Shown: piece by piece, positions 16,688 through 25,266 of the stretch
How the letters are laid out: each line of letters starts with the position of its first letter
Position numbering within the stretch: position 1 is the stretch's first letter
Origin: Nitrospinaceae bacterium
GTDB lineage: Bacteria > Nitrospinota > Nitrospinia > Nitrospinales > Nitrospinaceae
NCBI GenBank assembly: GCA_028278405.1
Contig: JANQEK010000003.1
Coordinates: 80,498 to 144,497, forward strand
Length of the DNA stretch: 64,000 nt
Reading direction: 5' to 3'
Made by a program: the position numbers and the translations under genes
Notes under the pieces: generated by a model
Told to the model about the DNA's origin: nothing
Databases searched by the model: none
What the model saw: only the letters and a program-made list of their open reading frames with translations

Positions 16688-17689
16688 CTACTTCAGTTTT
16701 TTACCAACGAAGGGCATCATTTTTCTCAAGCGCTCGCCGACATCTTCTATCATATGCTCGGAATCCTTCTTTAGCAAGGCATTAAAAACAGGGCGGTTAG
16801 CCTGGTTTTCAAGGATGAATTCGCGGGCAAAGCTACCGCTTTGGATCTCTGAGAGGATTTTTTTCATTTCCTGTCGGGTCCTGTCCGTAATCAGTCTGCG
16901 GCCGCGGGTGACATCTCCGTAGGCTGCGGTGGTGCTGATCGAATAGCGCATATTGCCGATCCCGCCTTCATAAATGAGGTCGACGATCAGTTTGAGTTCA
17001 TGAAGGCATTCGAAGTAGGCGAGGTCAGGGCTGTAGCCGGCCTCGACCAGGGTGTCAAATCCGGCGCGGATCAACTCGGTCACGCCGCCGCACAGCACAG
17101 CCTGTTCGCCGAACAGGTCGGTCTCGGTTTCTTCCTTGAAGGTGGTTTCGAGAACGCCGGCACGGGTGCCGCCAATTCCTTTGGCATAGGCAAGAGCCAC
17201 TTTTTGGGCTTTCTTGCTGACATCCTGATAGATGGCCATCAGGCAGGGTACTCCTGCTCCCTGCTCGTAGGTTCGTCGGACCAGATGACCCGGACCTTTA
17301 GGAGCGACCATGAACACATCGACCGTGTTCGGGGGAACAACCTGGCCAAAATGGATGTTGAAGCCATGTCCGAAAGCGATCGCGTCGCCTTTTTTCAAGT
17401 GCGGAGCAATGTCGTTTTCGTACATGGAACGCTGCTTATCATCTGGAATCAGGATCATGATAATGTCCGCAGCCTTCGCCGCTTCCGGAACGGTCATTAC
17501 TTTGAGGCCGTCCTTCTGCGCCCGTTTCCAGAAATGGCTTTCCTTTCGCAAACCAACGACCACCTTGATACCGCTGTCGTGCAGGTTGCGGGCATGGGCA
17601 TGGCCCTGACTGCCGTATCCGATAATGGCGATTGTTTTTTTCTTAATGAGTTTCAGGTCTGCGTCTTTATCGTAATATATCTTTGCCAA
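16688..17689 (-). CDS. ilvC: Ketol-acid reductoisomerase
   Basis: A 333-residue class I KARI that converts acetolactate and acetohydroxybutyrate to dihydroxy acids in valine and isoleucine synthesis. The Rossmann motif GYGSQG is at 24-29, with R48 and S51 in the loop that normally contacts the NADPH phosphate. Further motifs are [11 protein letters not shown], the metal-binding [15 protein letters not shown], and the C-terminal E.LHE segment. The start is TTG at 17689, chosen because AAAGGAG lies 7 bases upstream and the N-terminus [11 protein letters not shown] is standard. It follows ilvH by 33 bases. Confidence 0.95.
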   Translation of the reverse strand: MAKIYYDKDADLKLIKKKTIAIIGYGSQGHAHARNLHDSGIKVVVGLRKESHFWKRAQKDGLKVMTVPEAAKAADIIMILIPDDKQRSMYENDIAPHLKKGDAIAFGHGFNIHFGQVVPPNTVDVFMVAPKGPGHLVRRTYEQGAGVPCLMAIYQDVSKKAQKVALAYAKGIGGTRAGVLETTFKEETETDLFGEQAVLCGGVTELIRAGFDTLVEAGYSPDLAYFECLHELKLIVDLIYEGGIGNMRYSISTTAAYGDVTRGRRLITDRTRQEMKKILSEIQSGSFAREFILENQANRPVFNALLKKDSEHMIEDVGERLRKMMPFVGKKLK

Positions 17690-17696
17690 GAGGTTT

Positions 17697-17703
17697 CTCC
17701 TTT
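17697..17703 (-). promoter_or_regulatory. Strong ribosome binding site that fixes the TTG start of ilvC
   Basis: AAAGGAG on the minus strand, 7 bases before the TTG at 17689. There is no in-frame ATG nearby that would fit the family N-terminus. Confidence 0.75.
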
Positions 17704-17722
17704 ACGGTCTTTATGCTTCGAG

Positions 17723-18211
17723 TCAATTAATGGATTTCATTCCACGACTGAGGGCAATGCGTCCGGATCGGACGATTTCCTTGATGCCCAGCGGTTGCAG
17801 CAGTTTCATGATTCCTTTCAGTTTGCCCTGGTCGCCTGTGATTTCGACAGTGTAGGTCGATGAACTGACGTCGACCACCTTGGCCCTGAAGATTTCCACG
17901 ATGCGCAGAATCTCCTCACGGTTTTTCTGTTCGGCGTTCATTTTGATCAAAACCATTTCCCGATCGATAAAATTCTCTTCGGTCAGGTCGACAACCTTGA
18001 TAATATCCACCAGTTTGTTGAGCTGTTTGGTGACCTGCTCTACTTTTTGATCATCGCCGCGGGTGACAATGGTCATCCGTGAAATGTTGGGATCGTTGGT
18101 TTCCGCCACATTCAGGCTTTCAATGTTGAATCCACGTCCGCTGAACAGGCCGGAAATGCGGGACAACACCCCGAATTTGTTGGATACCAAAACTGAAATT
18201 GTGTGCTGCAT
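17723..18211 (-). CDS. ilvH: Acetolactate synthase small (regulatory) subunit
   Basis: A 162-residue protein with an N-terminal ACT domain (about 3-77: ISVLVSNKFGVLSRISGLFSGRGFNIESL) and the C-terminal small-subunit domain that activates the catalytic subunit. It gives valine feedback control to acetohydroxyacid synthase. The catalytic subunit gene (ilvB) is normally the preceding gene but is not here: upstream lies nth on the other strand. So ilvB must be elsewhere in the genome. It starts the ilvH-ilvC-psd-pssA-accD run. Confidence 0.95.
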   Translation of the reverse strand: MQHTISVLVSNKFGVLSRISGLFSGRGFNIESLNVAETNDPNISRMTIVTRGDDQKVEQVTKQLNKLVDIIKVVDLTEENFIDREMVLIKMNAEQKNREEILRIVEIFRAKVVDVSSSTYTVEITGDQGKLKGIMKLLQPLGIKEIVRSGRIALSRGMKSIN

Positions 18212-18271
18212 GGTCGCGCTAAGTGCTGAAATTTGGGATTCATTCGGACGCGAGGGTCCTAATGTTGAATC

Positions 18272-18309
18272 GGGTATACTAACAAAAACTTAAGGGCTTT
18301 GCTATACCC
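18272..18309. repeat. 7-bp inverted repeat in the ilvH/nth divergent promoter region
   Basis: GGGTATA at 18272-18278 and TATACCC at 18303-18309, 24 bases apart, in the 114-base gap between divergent ilvH and nth. It could be a binding site acting on either gene; this is weak evidence alone. Confidence 0.3.
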
Positions 18310-18325
18310 TAACCCTTGATTTATT

Positions 18326-18979
18326 ATGAATAATCGCATTCTGGCCTCCAGCCTTGCCCGCGTCGAGAAGTTCCTGGGGGATCGAACACCTCCAGCCATG
18401 GTGAAAATCGGTCAAAATACCGATCCTTTCCGGATTCTTGTGGGATGCGTGCTCAGTGCCCGTACCCGGGACGAGGTGACCGAAGCGGCCTGTGCCCGGT
18501 TGTTCCGGCGGATAAAGACCCCTCGTGGACTTCTGAAATTGACATCCCGGCAACTGGAAAAAGAAATCTATCCGGTGGCTTTTTACCGAAATAAAGCCAA
18601 AGCCCTTAAGTTGCTGTGCTCCGATCTGATGGAGCGGTTTGACGGTAGGGTTCCCGAAACACTGGAGGAACTTTTGACATTACAGGGGGTGGGACGGAAA
18701 ACGGCGAACCTGACTCTGATCCTGGCCTTCAACGGGATGGGGGTTTGTGTCGATACCCACGTGCATCGGATCGCTAACCGCTGGGGTTATGTCGAAACCG
18801 CGACACCCGAAGAGACGGAAGCCGTTTTACGAAAGAAACTCCCAAAGAAGTATTGGCAGAAGTTCAACGAATGGCTGGTGGGCTTCGGTCAAACTATCTG
18901 CAAGCCCTTATCGCCACTCTGCAGTCAGTGTCCGGTCGATAAACATTGTCCACGTACAGGTGTGAACAAATACAGATGA
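18326..18979 (+). CDS. nth: Endonuclease III family DNA glycosylase/AP lyase
   Basis: A 217-residue base-excision-repair enzyme for oxidised pyrimidines. The helix-hairpin-helix (about 117-136, LQGVGRKTANL) includes the catalytic Lys K125, and the catalytic Asp is D143 in VDTHVHRIANR. The [4Fe-4S] cluster ligands are C192, C199, C202 and C208 (C-X6-C-X2-C-X5-C). The usual SAQxTD motif of E. coli-type Nth reads SARTRD, so it belongs to a divergent branch and may differ in substrate range. It converges on rph with a 12-base gap. Confidence 0.93.
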   Translation: MNNRILASSLARVEKFLGDRTPPAMVKIGQNTDPFRILVGCVLSARTRDEVTEAACARLFRRIKTPRGLLKLTSRQLEKEIYPVAFYRNKAKALKLLCSDLMERFDGRVPETLEELLTLQGVGRKTANLTLILAFNGMGVCVDTHVHRIANRWGYVETATPEETEAVLRKKLPKKYWQKFNEWLVGFGQTICKPLSPLCSQCPVDKHCPRTGVNKYR

Positions 18980-18991
18980 GTTACTGATACG

Positions 18992-19717
18992 CTAGGTCAG
19001 ACTTCCGATGGTTTTTTTCTGGAGAGCAATCAGTTCCTTAATTCCTTTGTTAGCCAGGCTGAGCATGGCATCCATGTCTTTATCGTTGAAGGGTTCTTGT
19101 TCTGCAGTTCCCTGAATTTCGACGAAACCCCCCTTGCCGGTTTTGACGATATTCATATCAACTTCCGCTACCGAGTCTTCGCTATATTCCAAATCGAGAA
19201 TTTTTTTACCTTCCAGAATGCCAACACTGGTGGCCGCCACGAAATCCTTGACCGGAATGGTTTCAATCTTCTTTTCTTTTTTCAGTTGTTTCATAGCCAG
19301 ACACATGGCGACGAAGGCGCCGGTGATCGAAGCGGTGCGGGTTCCTCCGTCGGCTTGAATAACATCGCAATCGATCCAGATGGTGCGCTCGCCCAGTTGT
19401 TCCATGTCGACCACTGTGCGTAGAGACCGTCCGATGAGCCGTTGAATTTCCTGAGTGCGTCCTGAAACTTTGCCGCGGGACGATTCCCGGGACATGCGGG
19501 TATGGGTGGAACGGGGCAGCATGGAATATTCAGCGGTAACCCATCCCTGGTTTTTGTCCCGCAAGAACGGTGGCACTTTTTCTTCGACACTGGCGTTGCA
19601 GATGACCTTGGTATCTCCCACTTGAATGAGAACAGACCCCTCGGCATGCTTGATAAAGTTTTTCTTGATGGTTACGGCTCTCATTTGGTTGGGCGCGCGC
19701 CCGTCGCTTCTGGACAT
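18992..19717 (-). CDS. rph: Ribonuclease PH
   Basis: A 241-residue phosphorolytic 3'-5' exoribonuclease that trims tRNA 3' ends. Family motifs include [11 protein letters not shown] at the N-terminus, [21 protein letters not shown], the core [19 protein letters not shown], and the catalytic-site [18 protein letters not shown]. The length is normal. GGAG lies upstream of its ATG. It is divergent from the bactofilin-TPR gene across a 315-base gap. Confidence 0.96.
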   Translation of the reverse strand: MSRSDGRAPNQMRAVTIKKNFIKHAEGSVLIQVGDTKVICNASVEEKVPPFLRDKNQGWVTAEYSMLPRSTHTRMSRESSRGKVSGRTQEIQRLIGRSLRTVVDMEQLGERTIWIDCDVIQADGGTRTASITGAFVAMCLAMKQLKKEKKIETIPVKDFVAATSVGILEGKKILDLEYSEDSVAEVDMNIVKTGKGGFVEIQGTAEQEPFNDKDMDAMLSLANKGIKELIALQKKTIGSLT

Positions 19718-19858
19718 TTAAATCTCCGGATCGTTTACTTGTGGGTTAAGAGAAAGGAATATTGTGAACAAGGCAGGTAAAATAACAGGAATTCAGTTTT
19801 TATTCAATGAAGCCGGTCCGGTTTACAAGTTATTGATCAAAATCTTTGATTTATCCCG

Positions 19859-19887
19859 ATTTCCCGAGAGTGAGAGGATCGGGAAAT
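19859..19887. repeat. 9-bp perfect inverted repeat upstream of the bactofilin-TPR gene
   Basis: ATTTCCCGA (19859-19867) and TCGGGAAAT (19879-19887) pair exactly around an 11-base loop. A second overlapping arm, TCCCGAT at 19854-19860, could pair with ATCGGGA at 19878-19884, giving two alternative hairpins. A T-rich stretch follows on the plus strand, so it could be a terminator for leftward-spilling transcription or an operator. Confidence 0.5.
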
Positions 19888-19914
19888 GGTCTTTTTCTTC
19901 ATTTTTAATGCCCC

Positions 19915-19941
19915 TTGAGACTCCGTCAGATGGGGTATAAG
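19915..19941 (+). promoter_or_regulatory. Possible promoter for the bactofilin-TPR gene
   Basis: TTGAGA (19915-19920), a short 15-base spacer, TATAAG (19936-19941), about 90 bases upstream of the ATG at 20033. Confidence 0.35.
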
Positions 19942-20032
19942 TCATTAATTTTATTGATTTTAAAAATGAAAGGTCTTAATCTGATGGAAATCAGCCGTTC
20001 AATTTTTTCCTCAAACAGACCCCGGGAACACT

Positions 20033-22273
20033 ATGGACTCATATTTTCAAGATGGAGTAAAACTCAAGGGAGTTTTACACAGTAAAGGCGTTCTCCACAT
20101 TGGAGGGGAATTCGAAGGTGAGCTTTTTTCTACTGATCATCTGGTGATCGGTAAAGGAGGATTCGTCAAGGGTACTATCAAGACATTCGATCTTACCAAC
20201 ATGGGTAAGGTTAAGGGTGATGTGGCGGCTGAAAACAAAGTGAACCTCAAAGAGGAGAGCGATCTTGAGGGAGACATCTCGACTTATCAGTTGATTGTAG
20301 ACGAAGGCTCGAGTTTCGAAGGCCGTTGTAAGATGACCAAGATCAAACCCGAGTCGAAGATTCCTTCCGAGCCCAAGAAAAAAGAACCGGTTGAACCTGT
20401 AAAGGAAATCGATGAAGTTAGCGAAGACATTCGGGCTGCTGCAAAGCAAATCACTCCGGACAGTTTTGAAATCCCGGAAAGTCAACCGAGCTCGCCGAAG
20501 CAACCCGTTTTTGCATTTCTCTCCAAGATTCCTAGGAAAGGGAAAATCGCTGCTGGAGTGGCTGCCGGTTTGGCTGTTATCGGTCTTGTGGCCATGCAGT
20601 TCAGCGGGCCGAAACCCAACAGCGTTGCTGACCTCCTGAACAAAGGAACCACTTATCTGGAGCAGAAGAAATTTACAGACGCTGAAGGGGAGTTTTTGAA
20701 GGCTTTAAAGGTCTCCCGCAACAATCCCCATGTTTATGCCGGACTGGGTGAAGTTTATCTGCAAAAGAAGGAATGGAACCAGGCTCTGACTCAATTCCAG
20801 CGTTCTCTCGATCTCCAGCCGCAGGAAAATACCTATCGTATCAAGCTTGCAAAAGTTTACTCCGGCAAAGGCCAGGTCAAGGAAGCGACCGACATTTATC
20901 AATCGGTCATCGATCAGGACCCGCAAAACCCTCAGGCCTTTTACGAGTTGGGAGTTTTGAAGTTGAACAAAGGAGCGCGGGATGACGGCATTGCTGCGTT
21001 AAAAATGGCTTCCCGGGTGGACCCCGGTTACTACAAGCCTCATCAGAAATTAGCGGAATTGTACATGGAGGAGAACAGGGTTCCCGAGGCCATTCAGCAA
21101 ATGAAGCAAGCAGTCCGGGCCCAGAAGGATAAGCCTGAACTTCATTTGGTTCTGGCAGAATTACTCATCAAAAACAATCAAGAGGAAGAGGCCGTAGGCG
21201 AGTTTGAACGGGTGGTCGAACTGTTTCCCGAAAACCTGAAAGCTCGGATGAAGGTGGCCGCATGGTATTTTGAGAAGGGCGATATTCCCAAATCGTTGGA
21301 TTCCTACCAAGCCGCGGAGGAACTGGATCCTGAAAACGACATTATTCAAACTCAGTTGGGTAGAATATATCTCCTCAACCAGGACAAAGAAAAGGCCGAA
21401 TTGGCTCTACGAAAAGCCGTCCAAATCAACGATCAAAACGGGGAAGGATTTTACCTGTTTGGAAAGCTTTTAAGCCAGGATCAAAAGCTGGATGAGGCTC
21501 AAACGGCACTCGAGACCGCTGTGGAACTGGATCCCAAATTGGGTGGCGCTCATTATGAATTGGGCCGGATTTTTGTGGCGAATAAGCAGGTGGCTTCCGC
21601 TGCCCAATCTTTTGAGAAAGCGTTTAAAGCCGATCCCGAAAACTTGGAATATATGCTGGCATTGGGCACCTCGCAGACGCAAAGTAAAAACCCCAACCGG
21701 GCCGTGGAAGTCCTGTTAAAAGCCACCAAGATGGCGCCGGACAATGGTTCGGTTTCTCATGCGCTGTGCGAGGCTTATAAAAAGAAGGGGTACTACAGAG
21801 TCAGTATTGAACATTGTGAAAAGGCCTTGAAAATTCTCCCGAATTCTCATCCGGTGATGAATCGTTTGGCCTGGCTATATGCAAAGAAAAAAACCAAACT
21901 GTCCAAGGCCCAAAGATTGTCCAGAAAAGCGGTGAAGTCTGATCCGGAAAACCACCGATACCTGGATACATTGGCGGAAGTTTATTATGTCCGCGGGAAA
22001 AAAGACCAAGCCATTGCGACCATTAAAAAAGCTCTGGAAATCGATGCGAACAATCGTTTATACAAGCAGCAGTTGTGGCGTTTCAAGCATATCAAGCTCA
22101 CTCCAAAGAAAACAGAGCCCGTCGCTTCCAGCGAACCGGCAGATAATTCTGAAGTGGAAAATACTGTAGAGGAAACTTCGGAAAGTGTCGATATGGAAAC
22201 CTCTGAAGAAGTGTCACCGGAAGAAGAAAATCAGGAAACTTCTGAAGTGCAGCCCTTTGCTGAAGAACTTTAG
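20033..22273 (+). CDS. Bactofilin-domain / membrane segment / TPR fusion protein
   Basis: A 746-residue protein with three parts. Residues 1-103 are a bactofilin (polymer-forming cytoskeletal) beta-helix with the repeating pattern GVLHIGGEFEGEL, LVIGKGGFVKGTI and LIVDEGSSFEG. A Pro/Lys/Glu linker follows, then a single membrane segment at about 171-190. Residues about 195-690 carry some 13-14 TPR units, and the tail (about 700-746) is very acidic. Bactofilins polymerise on the inner face of the membrane, so by topology the TPR array would sit in the periplasm and link a cytoskeletal scaffold to envelope partners. This is inference. CGGGAA precedes the ATG. Fusions of these domains are uncommon in my knowledge. 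Confidence 0.85.
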   Translation: MDSYFQDGVKLKGVLHSKGVLHIGGEFEGELFSTDHLVIGKGGFVKGTIKTFDLTNMGKVKGDVAAENKVNLKEESDLEGDISTYQLIVDEGSSFEGRCKMTKIKPESKIPSEPKKKEPVEPVKEIDEVSEDIRAAAKQITPDSFEIPESQPSSPKQPVFAFLSKIPRKGKIAAGVAAGLAVIGLVAMQFSGPKPNSVADLLNKGTTYLEQKKFTDAEGEFLKALKVSRNNPHVYAGLGEVYLQKKEWNQALTQFQRSLDLQPQENTYRIKLAKVYSGKGQVKEATDIYQSVIDQDPQNPQAFYELGVLKLNKGARDDGIAALKMASRVDPGYYKPHQKLAELYMEENRVPEAIQQMKQAVRAQKDKPELHLVLAELLIKNNQEEEAVGEFERVVELFPENLKARMKVAAWYFEKGDIPKSLDSYQAAEELDPENDIIQTQLGRIYLLNQDKEKAELALRKAVQINDQNGEGFYLFGKLLSQDQKLDEAQTALETAVELDPKLGGAHYELGRIFVANKQVASAAQSFEKAFKADPENLEYMLALGTSQTQSKNPNRAVEVLLKATKMAPDNGSVSHALCEAYKKKGYYRVSIEHCEKALKILPNSHPVMNRLAWLYAKKKTKLSKAQRLSRKAVKSDPENHRYLDTLAEVYYVRGKKDQAIATIKKALEIDANNRLYKQQLWRFKHIKLTPKKTEPVASSEPADNSEVENTVEETSESVDMETSEEVSPEEENQETSEVQPFAEEL

Positions 22274-22276
22274 CAA

Positions 22277-23218
22277 TCAGATTGTCCCCATTCCTTTCAA
22301 TCCGATATAACTGAAATAGCATAGCAGGAGGAGAATTCCATCCAGTTTTTTTAGCTGATGGCTCCAGCTGATGAGAAGGAGGAGGAAGCAAGTCACTCCG
22401 GTGGTGATCAGCAGGTCAGGATGGATCTGCTCTTGGATGATGAGAGGATGGAGGGTAGCGCTGGCTCCCAGGACCATAAAGATGTTAAAGATGTTACTTC
22501 CGAAGATGTTTCCCAGAGCCATCTCTCCATGGCCTCGTCGGGCGGACAAAAGTGATGAAACAATTTCCGGCAAACTGGTCCCCAGCGCGACGATTGAAAT
22601 TCCAATAAACCATTCACTGATTCCCAATTTGCGGGCAATGTTGACAGCGCCATGGACCATCCATTCCGCTCCCAGGATCAATAGAACCAATCCCACCAGA
22701 GTCAGTACGGCTTGATAACCTATTCCCTTGCCGGAGAAAAGAGCAAAGTCATCCTCCAGATCAAGATTTGAATCCTCATCGCTCTTGAGCGCTTTCCAAG
22801 CATAGATCATCAGGCCCGTCAGCAATAAAATGCCCTCCCAGCGGGTCAGGGTATAATTCCAGGCCAGAGCCAGAATGAGAAACGTGGCAATGAGAAGGGG
22901 AGGGGCTTCAGATTTAAACCGTTTTGGAGCGATGGTGAGAGGGACGATCAAAGCCGTTAATCCAAGGACCAAACCCACATTGGCGATATTACTTCCGATA
23001 ACATTTCCCACGGCTACTTCGGCCTCATCGCGGAAGGAGGCCAGTATGCTGACCGCCAGTTCAGGAGATGACGTTCCGAAACCCATTACCGTTGCGCCAA
23101 TCACGAAGGGGCTGATTTTATAACGATGCGCGATTCTCAGGCTTCCGGTGATCAGGGATTCACCGCCATAATACAATAAGGCAAGGCCTGCCAGCACGTA
23201 GATGGAATCAATAATCAT
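22277..23218 (-). CDS. K/Na-dependent Ca exchanger family membrane protein (YrbG/CaxA-like)
   Basis: A 313-residue membrane protein with about ten helices and the two inverted alpha-repeats of the cation/Ca exchanger superfamily. The first repeat holds GFGTSSPELAVS (about 47-57) and the second ALGTSLPEIVSS (about 205-216); these carry the ion-binding Glu residues. A Glu/Asp-rich loop between the halves (near residue 145, SDEDSNLDLEDD) could bind cations. It exchanges Na for Ca across the inner membrane. It converges on the bactofilin-TPR gene with 3 bases between the stops. Confidence 0.92.
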   Translation of the reverse strand: MIIDSIYVLAGLALLYYGGESLITGSLRIAHRYKISPFVIGATVMGFGTSSPELAVSILASFRDEAEVAVGNVIGSNIANVGLVLGLTALIVPLTIAPKRFKSEAPPLLIATFLILALAWNYTLTRWEGILLLTGLMIYAWKALKSDEDSNLDLEDDFALFSGKGIGYQAVLTLVGLVLLILGAEWMVHGAVNIARKLGISEWFIGISIVALGTSLPEIVSSLLSARRGHGEMALGNIFGSNIFNIFMVLGASATLHPLIIQEQIHPDLLITTGVTCFLLLLISWSHQLKKLDGILLLLCYFSYIGLKGMGTI

Positions 23219-23410
23219 AGAAAGCGTTTTATAATTCCCTCGGAACCGATTGGTGGATTGGTATCAGTGTTTTTAAATTGGAAACGGAATGGTTGTGGTC
23301 CAAGAGATGGCAAGAATTGGAATGTAATACGGATCAGTAAGATTGGAATATTCAATCAAACTTAAAGAATCATACAAGAATTGTTGGAAAATTTCATTAA
23401 AAAGCAAAAG

Positions 23411-23446
23411 AAAAACCAGGAACTCCTGCAGGGGTCCCTGGTTTTT
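23411..23446 (-). terminator. Intrinsic terminator after the small charged exported protein
   Basis: Arms of 16 bases (23411-23426 and 23431-23446) around a TGCA loop, with G-T pairs only near the loop. On the minus strand the stem ends in a T-rich tail. Both outer arms are A/T runs, so it could work in both directions. Confidence 0.75.
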
Positions 23447-23468
23447 GCGTAGCTGTTTTTTTTGGGGA

Positions 23469-23777
23469 TTAACTACCCTCTTTTTTGGGAGCGGACATTC
23501 CCATTCTTTTTTTCATTCCGCTGCCTTCTTCCATTTTTTTGTGATCGGTCTTTTGCTCACGCATCTTCTTACCGTCACTCCCTTCTTTCATGTGACCTTT
23601 GCCGTCTTTATAATCCATGGAGTGCTTCTCGTCTTTATATTCTCCATGAGAGGATTTGCCCATTTTTTTGCCGGAACCCTCTTCCATATGCATTCCTTTA
23701 TCCGCCCACATCAGGCTGGGTATCATAAGCGTGAGAGAGAAAATCAAAGCTGATAAAAGGGTGATTGTCTTTTTCAT
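23469..23777 (-). CDS. Small exported protein rich in Lys, Met, His and Gly
   Basis: A 102-residue protein with a signal peptide (residues 1-25, cleavage near MWA/DKG). The mature 77 residues are almost entirely Lys, Glu, Asp, Gly, Ser, Met and His with imperfect repeats around MEEGSGKKM, KEGSDGKKM and MEEGSGMKK. It lacks Cys and hydrophobic core residues, so it is probably disordered. The Met/His content resembles periplasmic metal-binding (copper) proteins, which is a guess. AGGAG is 6 bases before the ATG, and a stable hairpin (23830-23850) lies upstream in its leader. It has its own terminator. Confidence 0.75.
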   Translation of the reverse strand: MKKTITLLSALIFSLTLMIPSLMWADKGMHMEEGSGKKMGKSSHGEYKDEKHSMDYKDGKGHMKEGSDGKKMREQKTDHKKMEEGSGMKKRMGMSAPKKEGS

Positions 23778-23829
23778 GAACTACTCCTGGGTTTGGTATG
23801 GAACCAGATTAGTGGATGTGAAACAGCAT

Positions 23830-23850
23830 CTCTTCCCGGAACCGGGAGAG
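23830..23850 (-). repeat. GC-rich hairpin in the leader of the small exported protein
   Basis: CTCTTCCCGG at 23830-23839 and CCGGGAGAG at 23842-23850 pair with one bulged base and a 2-base spacer. It lies about 55 bases upstream of the start at 23777 and has no T run, so it is more likely an RNA stability or operator element than a terminator. Confidence 0.4.
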
Positions 23851-23949
23851 GTTTACCGGAAATCTTATCAATCCCCGATTAGTCGTATGGTGATGATTAA
23901 TATTACAGATAAAAAGGCGGGTTTTTAAACATATTTTCGGGAGTGAAAC

Positions 23950-23981
23950 AAAAAAAGTCCCCATCCGGAAGGATGAGGACT
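23950..23981 (-). terminator. Intrinsic terminator after the SPOR-domain gene
   Basis: Stem of 11 bases with one mismatch (23956-23966 and 23971-23981), a 4-base loop, and on the minus strand a run of seven T. It sits 18 bases after the stop of the SPOR gene. Confidence 0.85.
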
Positions 23982-23998
23982 GAGGAAATCCAGAAAAA

Positions 23999-25090
23999 TC
24001 AGGATTTTTTACGAATCAGGGTTCCCTTATATCCCAGATTTTCCAGTTTTTTCTGGCCTTCGAGGGCATTCGTGTTGGATTCAAATCCTCCGACACGGAC
24101 GATAAACATTCGTAAATCAATTTTCATTTGTTTCAGGCTGGTGAAAATACCCTGCTTGGCGAACCTTTGTTTGAGCGCTTCGGCTCTTTCCTTTGATTTT
24201 TCCTTGCCTAGAACAATTGAGTAGCTCCCGTTGGCATTTTTTTTCAATACGGGGTTCAGTCCCTTGTTCTTCAATTCGTCCATCATGTTCTGAGGGCTCT
24301 TTCTATCTGCAAATCCCCCTATAAAAACTGTGTACATGGCGGAACGGGTTGTTCGGGTCTGAACCAGAGGGGAGAACCCACCCGACATCAGTTTCTTTAT
24401 CACGCGGTCCGCATTGGCTTTCACCGAGAAAGCTCCTACTTGTATGAAAAATTCACTTTGTGCCGTTGTCAGTAGAGGTGCAGGGGGCTTGGAGGGTTTG
24501 GCCGATGCTCCTACGTTGGGTTCAGGTACCGTGTTGAGCGCTGGTTTTGCTGGAGCCGGAGGCGCTTCAACCTCAGGGGTTGAATCGTTCTTTGCCATAG
24601 AGGAATCGTCTCGGGAAGGCGCAACAGGTTCCGGTTTGAGGCTACTAGACGCAGCGTTCTCCGGTTCCTCCAGGTTTTTTTGAATCATGGAGATCACTTC
24701 ATTTTCCAGAGGGCTCAGGTTTTCATTTCTGGGCTCGATGACGACCGGATCCGAAGTTTCGGCGGCCGGAGCGGACTCGGTTACCGGAAAGGGAATGGGT
24801 TTTGGGGTAGGCCCCAGCGTGGGCGGTGCCTGTGTCACTTGCGCCTCTTCCATCAGAAATGAGGGCACAGGAATAGTCTGGTTTTGTACCGCCGTGTAGA
24901 TGACATAAAACAATCCCACTCCCACAAGAATCACCAGTAGCATTCTGGTATTATTAGAACGCAATTTCTGATTGATCTCGGCCTGAGCCTCAATCTCTGC
25001 GTCCAGAATCAAGTCGTCGATTTTTTTAATGGTTTTTTTATGTTGGGGTCGTTCACTCTGTTGAGGTTCGTTAAATAGTTTGGAAGACAT
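23999..25090 (-). CDS. Inner-membrane protein with two SPOR domains
   Basis: A 363-residue protein with a cytoplasmic N-terminus, one membrane segment (about 50-67), a long Pro/Ala/Glu-rich linker (about 80-208), and two SPOR-type repeats (about 212-285 and 288-360). The first is marked by FFIQVGAFSVKANADRVIKKL, the second by RMFIVRVGGFESNTNALEGQKKL. SPOR domains bind denuded septal peptidoglycan, so a role in cell division or the cell wall is likely, similar in layout to FtsN and DedD. It has a perfect consensus promoter with a leader of about 170 bases and its own terminator. No classic Shine-Dalgarno is visible before the ATG. Confidence 0.88.
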   Translation of the reverse strand: MSSKLFNEPQQSERPQHKKTIKKIDDLILDAEIEAQAEINQKLRSNNTRMLLVILVGVGLFYVIYTAVQNQTIPVPSFLMEEAQVTQAPPTLGPTPKPIPFPVTESAPAAETSDPVVIEPRNENLSPLENEVISMIQKNLEEPENAASSSLKPEPVAPSRDDSSMAKNDSTPEVEAPPAPAKPALNTVPEPNVGASAKPSKPPAPLLTTAQSEFFIQVGAFSVKANADRVIKKLMSGGFSPLVQTRTTRSAMYTVFIGGFADRKSPQNMMDELKNKGLNPVLKKNANGSYSIVLGKEKSKERAEALKQRFAKQGIFTSLKQMKIDLRMFIVRVGGFESNTNALEGQKKLENLGYKGTLIRKKS

Positions 25091-25266
25091 GGTTTTTTAG
25101 GAGTGAAAGGTTATTGAAGGTGAAACTGTTTTTGCGGATCGTGTTTATGATCGGGAGGGTCGAGCTTTGGCGGATTTAAAAATGCGAAGAGGAAAGAAAT
25201 CTGTTAATTTGAGTAGGGCATGTTATCAGGGGTCGCCAAAACCTCCATCCCACTGAAACTGCAGAT

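Larger units (their letters stand above)
19718..20032. other. Divergent intergenic region of 315 bases (rph / bactofilin-TPR)
   Basis: It contains the rph ribosome site at its left end, an inverted repeat at 19859-19887, and a promoter-like TTGAGA-15-TATAAG at 19915-19941 for the plus strand. The rest is AT-rich, and no small gene or tRNA was seen. Confidence 0.5.

Noticed and set aside
17000..17863. Open frame of 287 codons antisense to ilvC
   Set aside because: Overlaps the conserved KARI sequence and the ilvH 3' end; no signal of its own.
23343..23753. Plus-strand frame of 136 codons over the small exported protein
   Set aside because: The minus-strand frame has a signal peptide, AGGAG and its own terminator; the plus frame has none of these.
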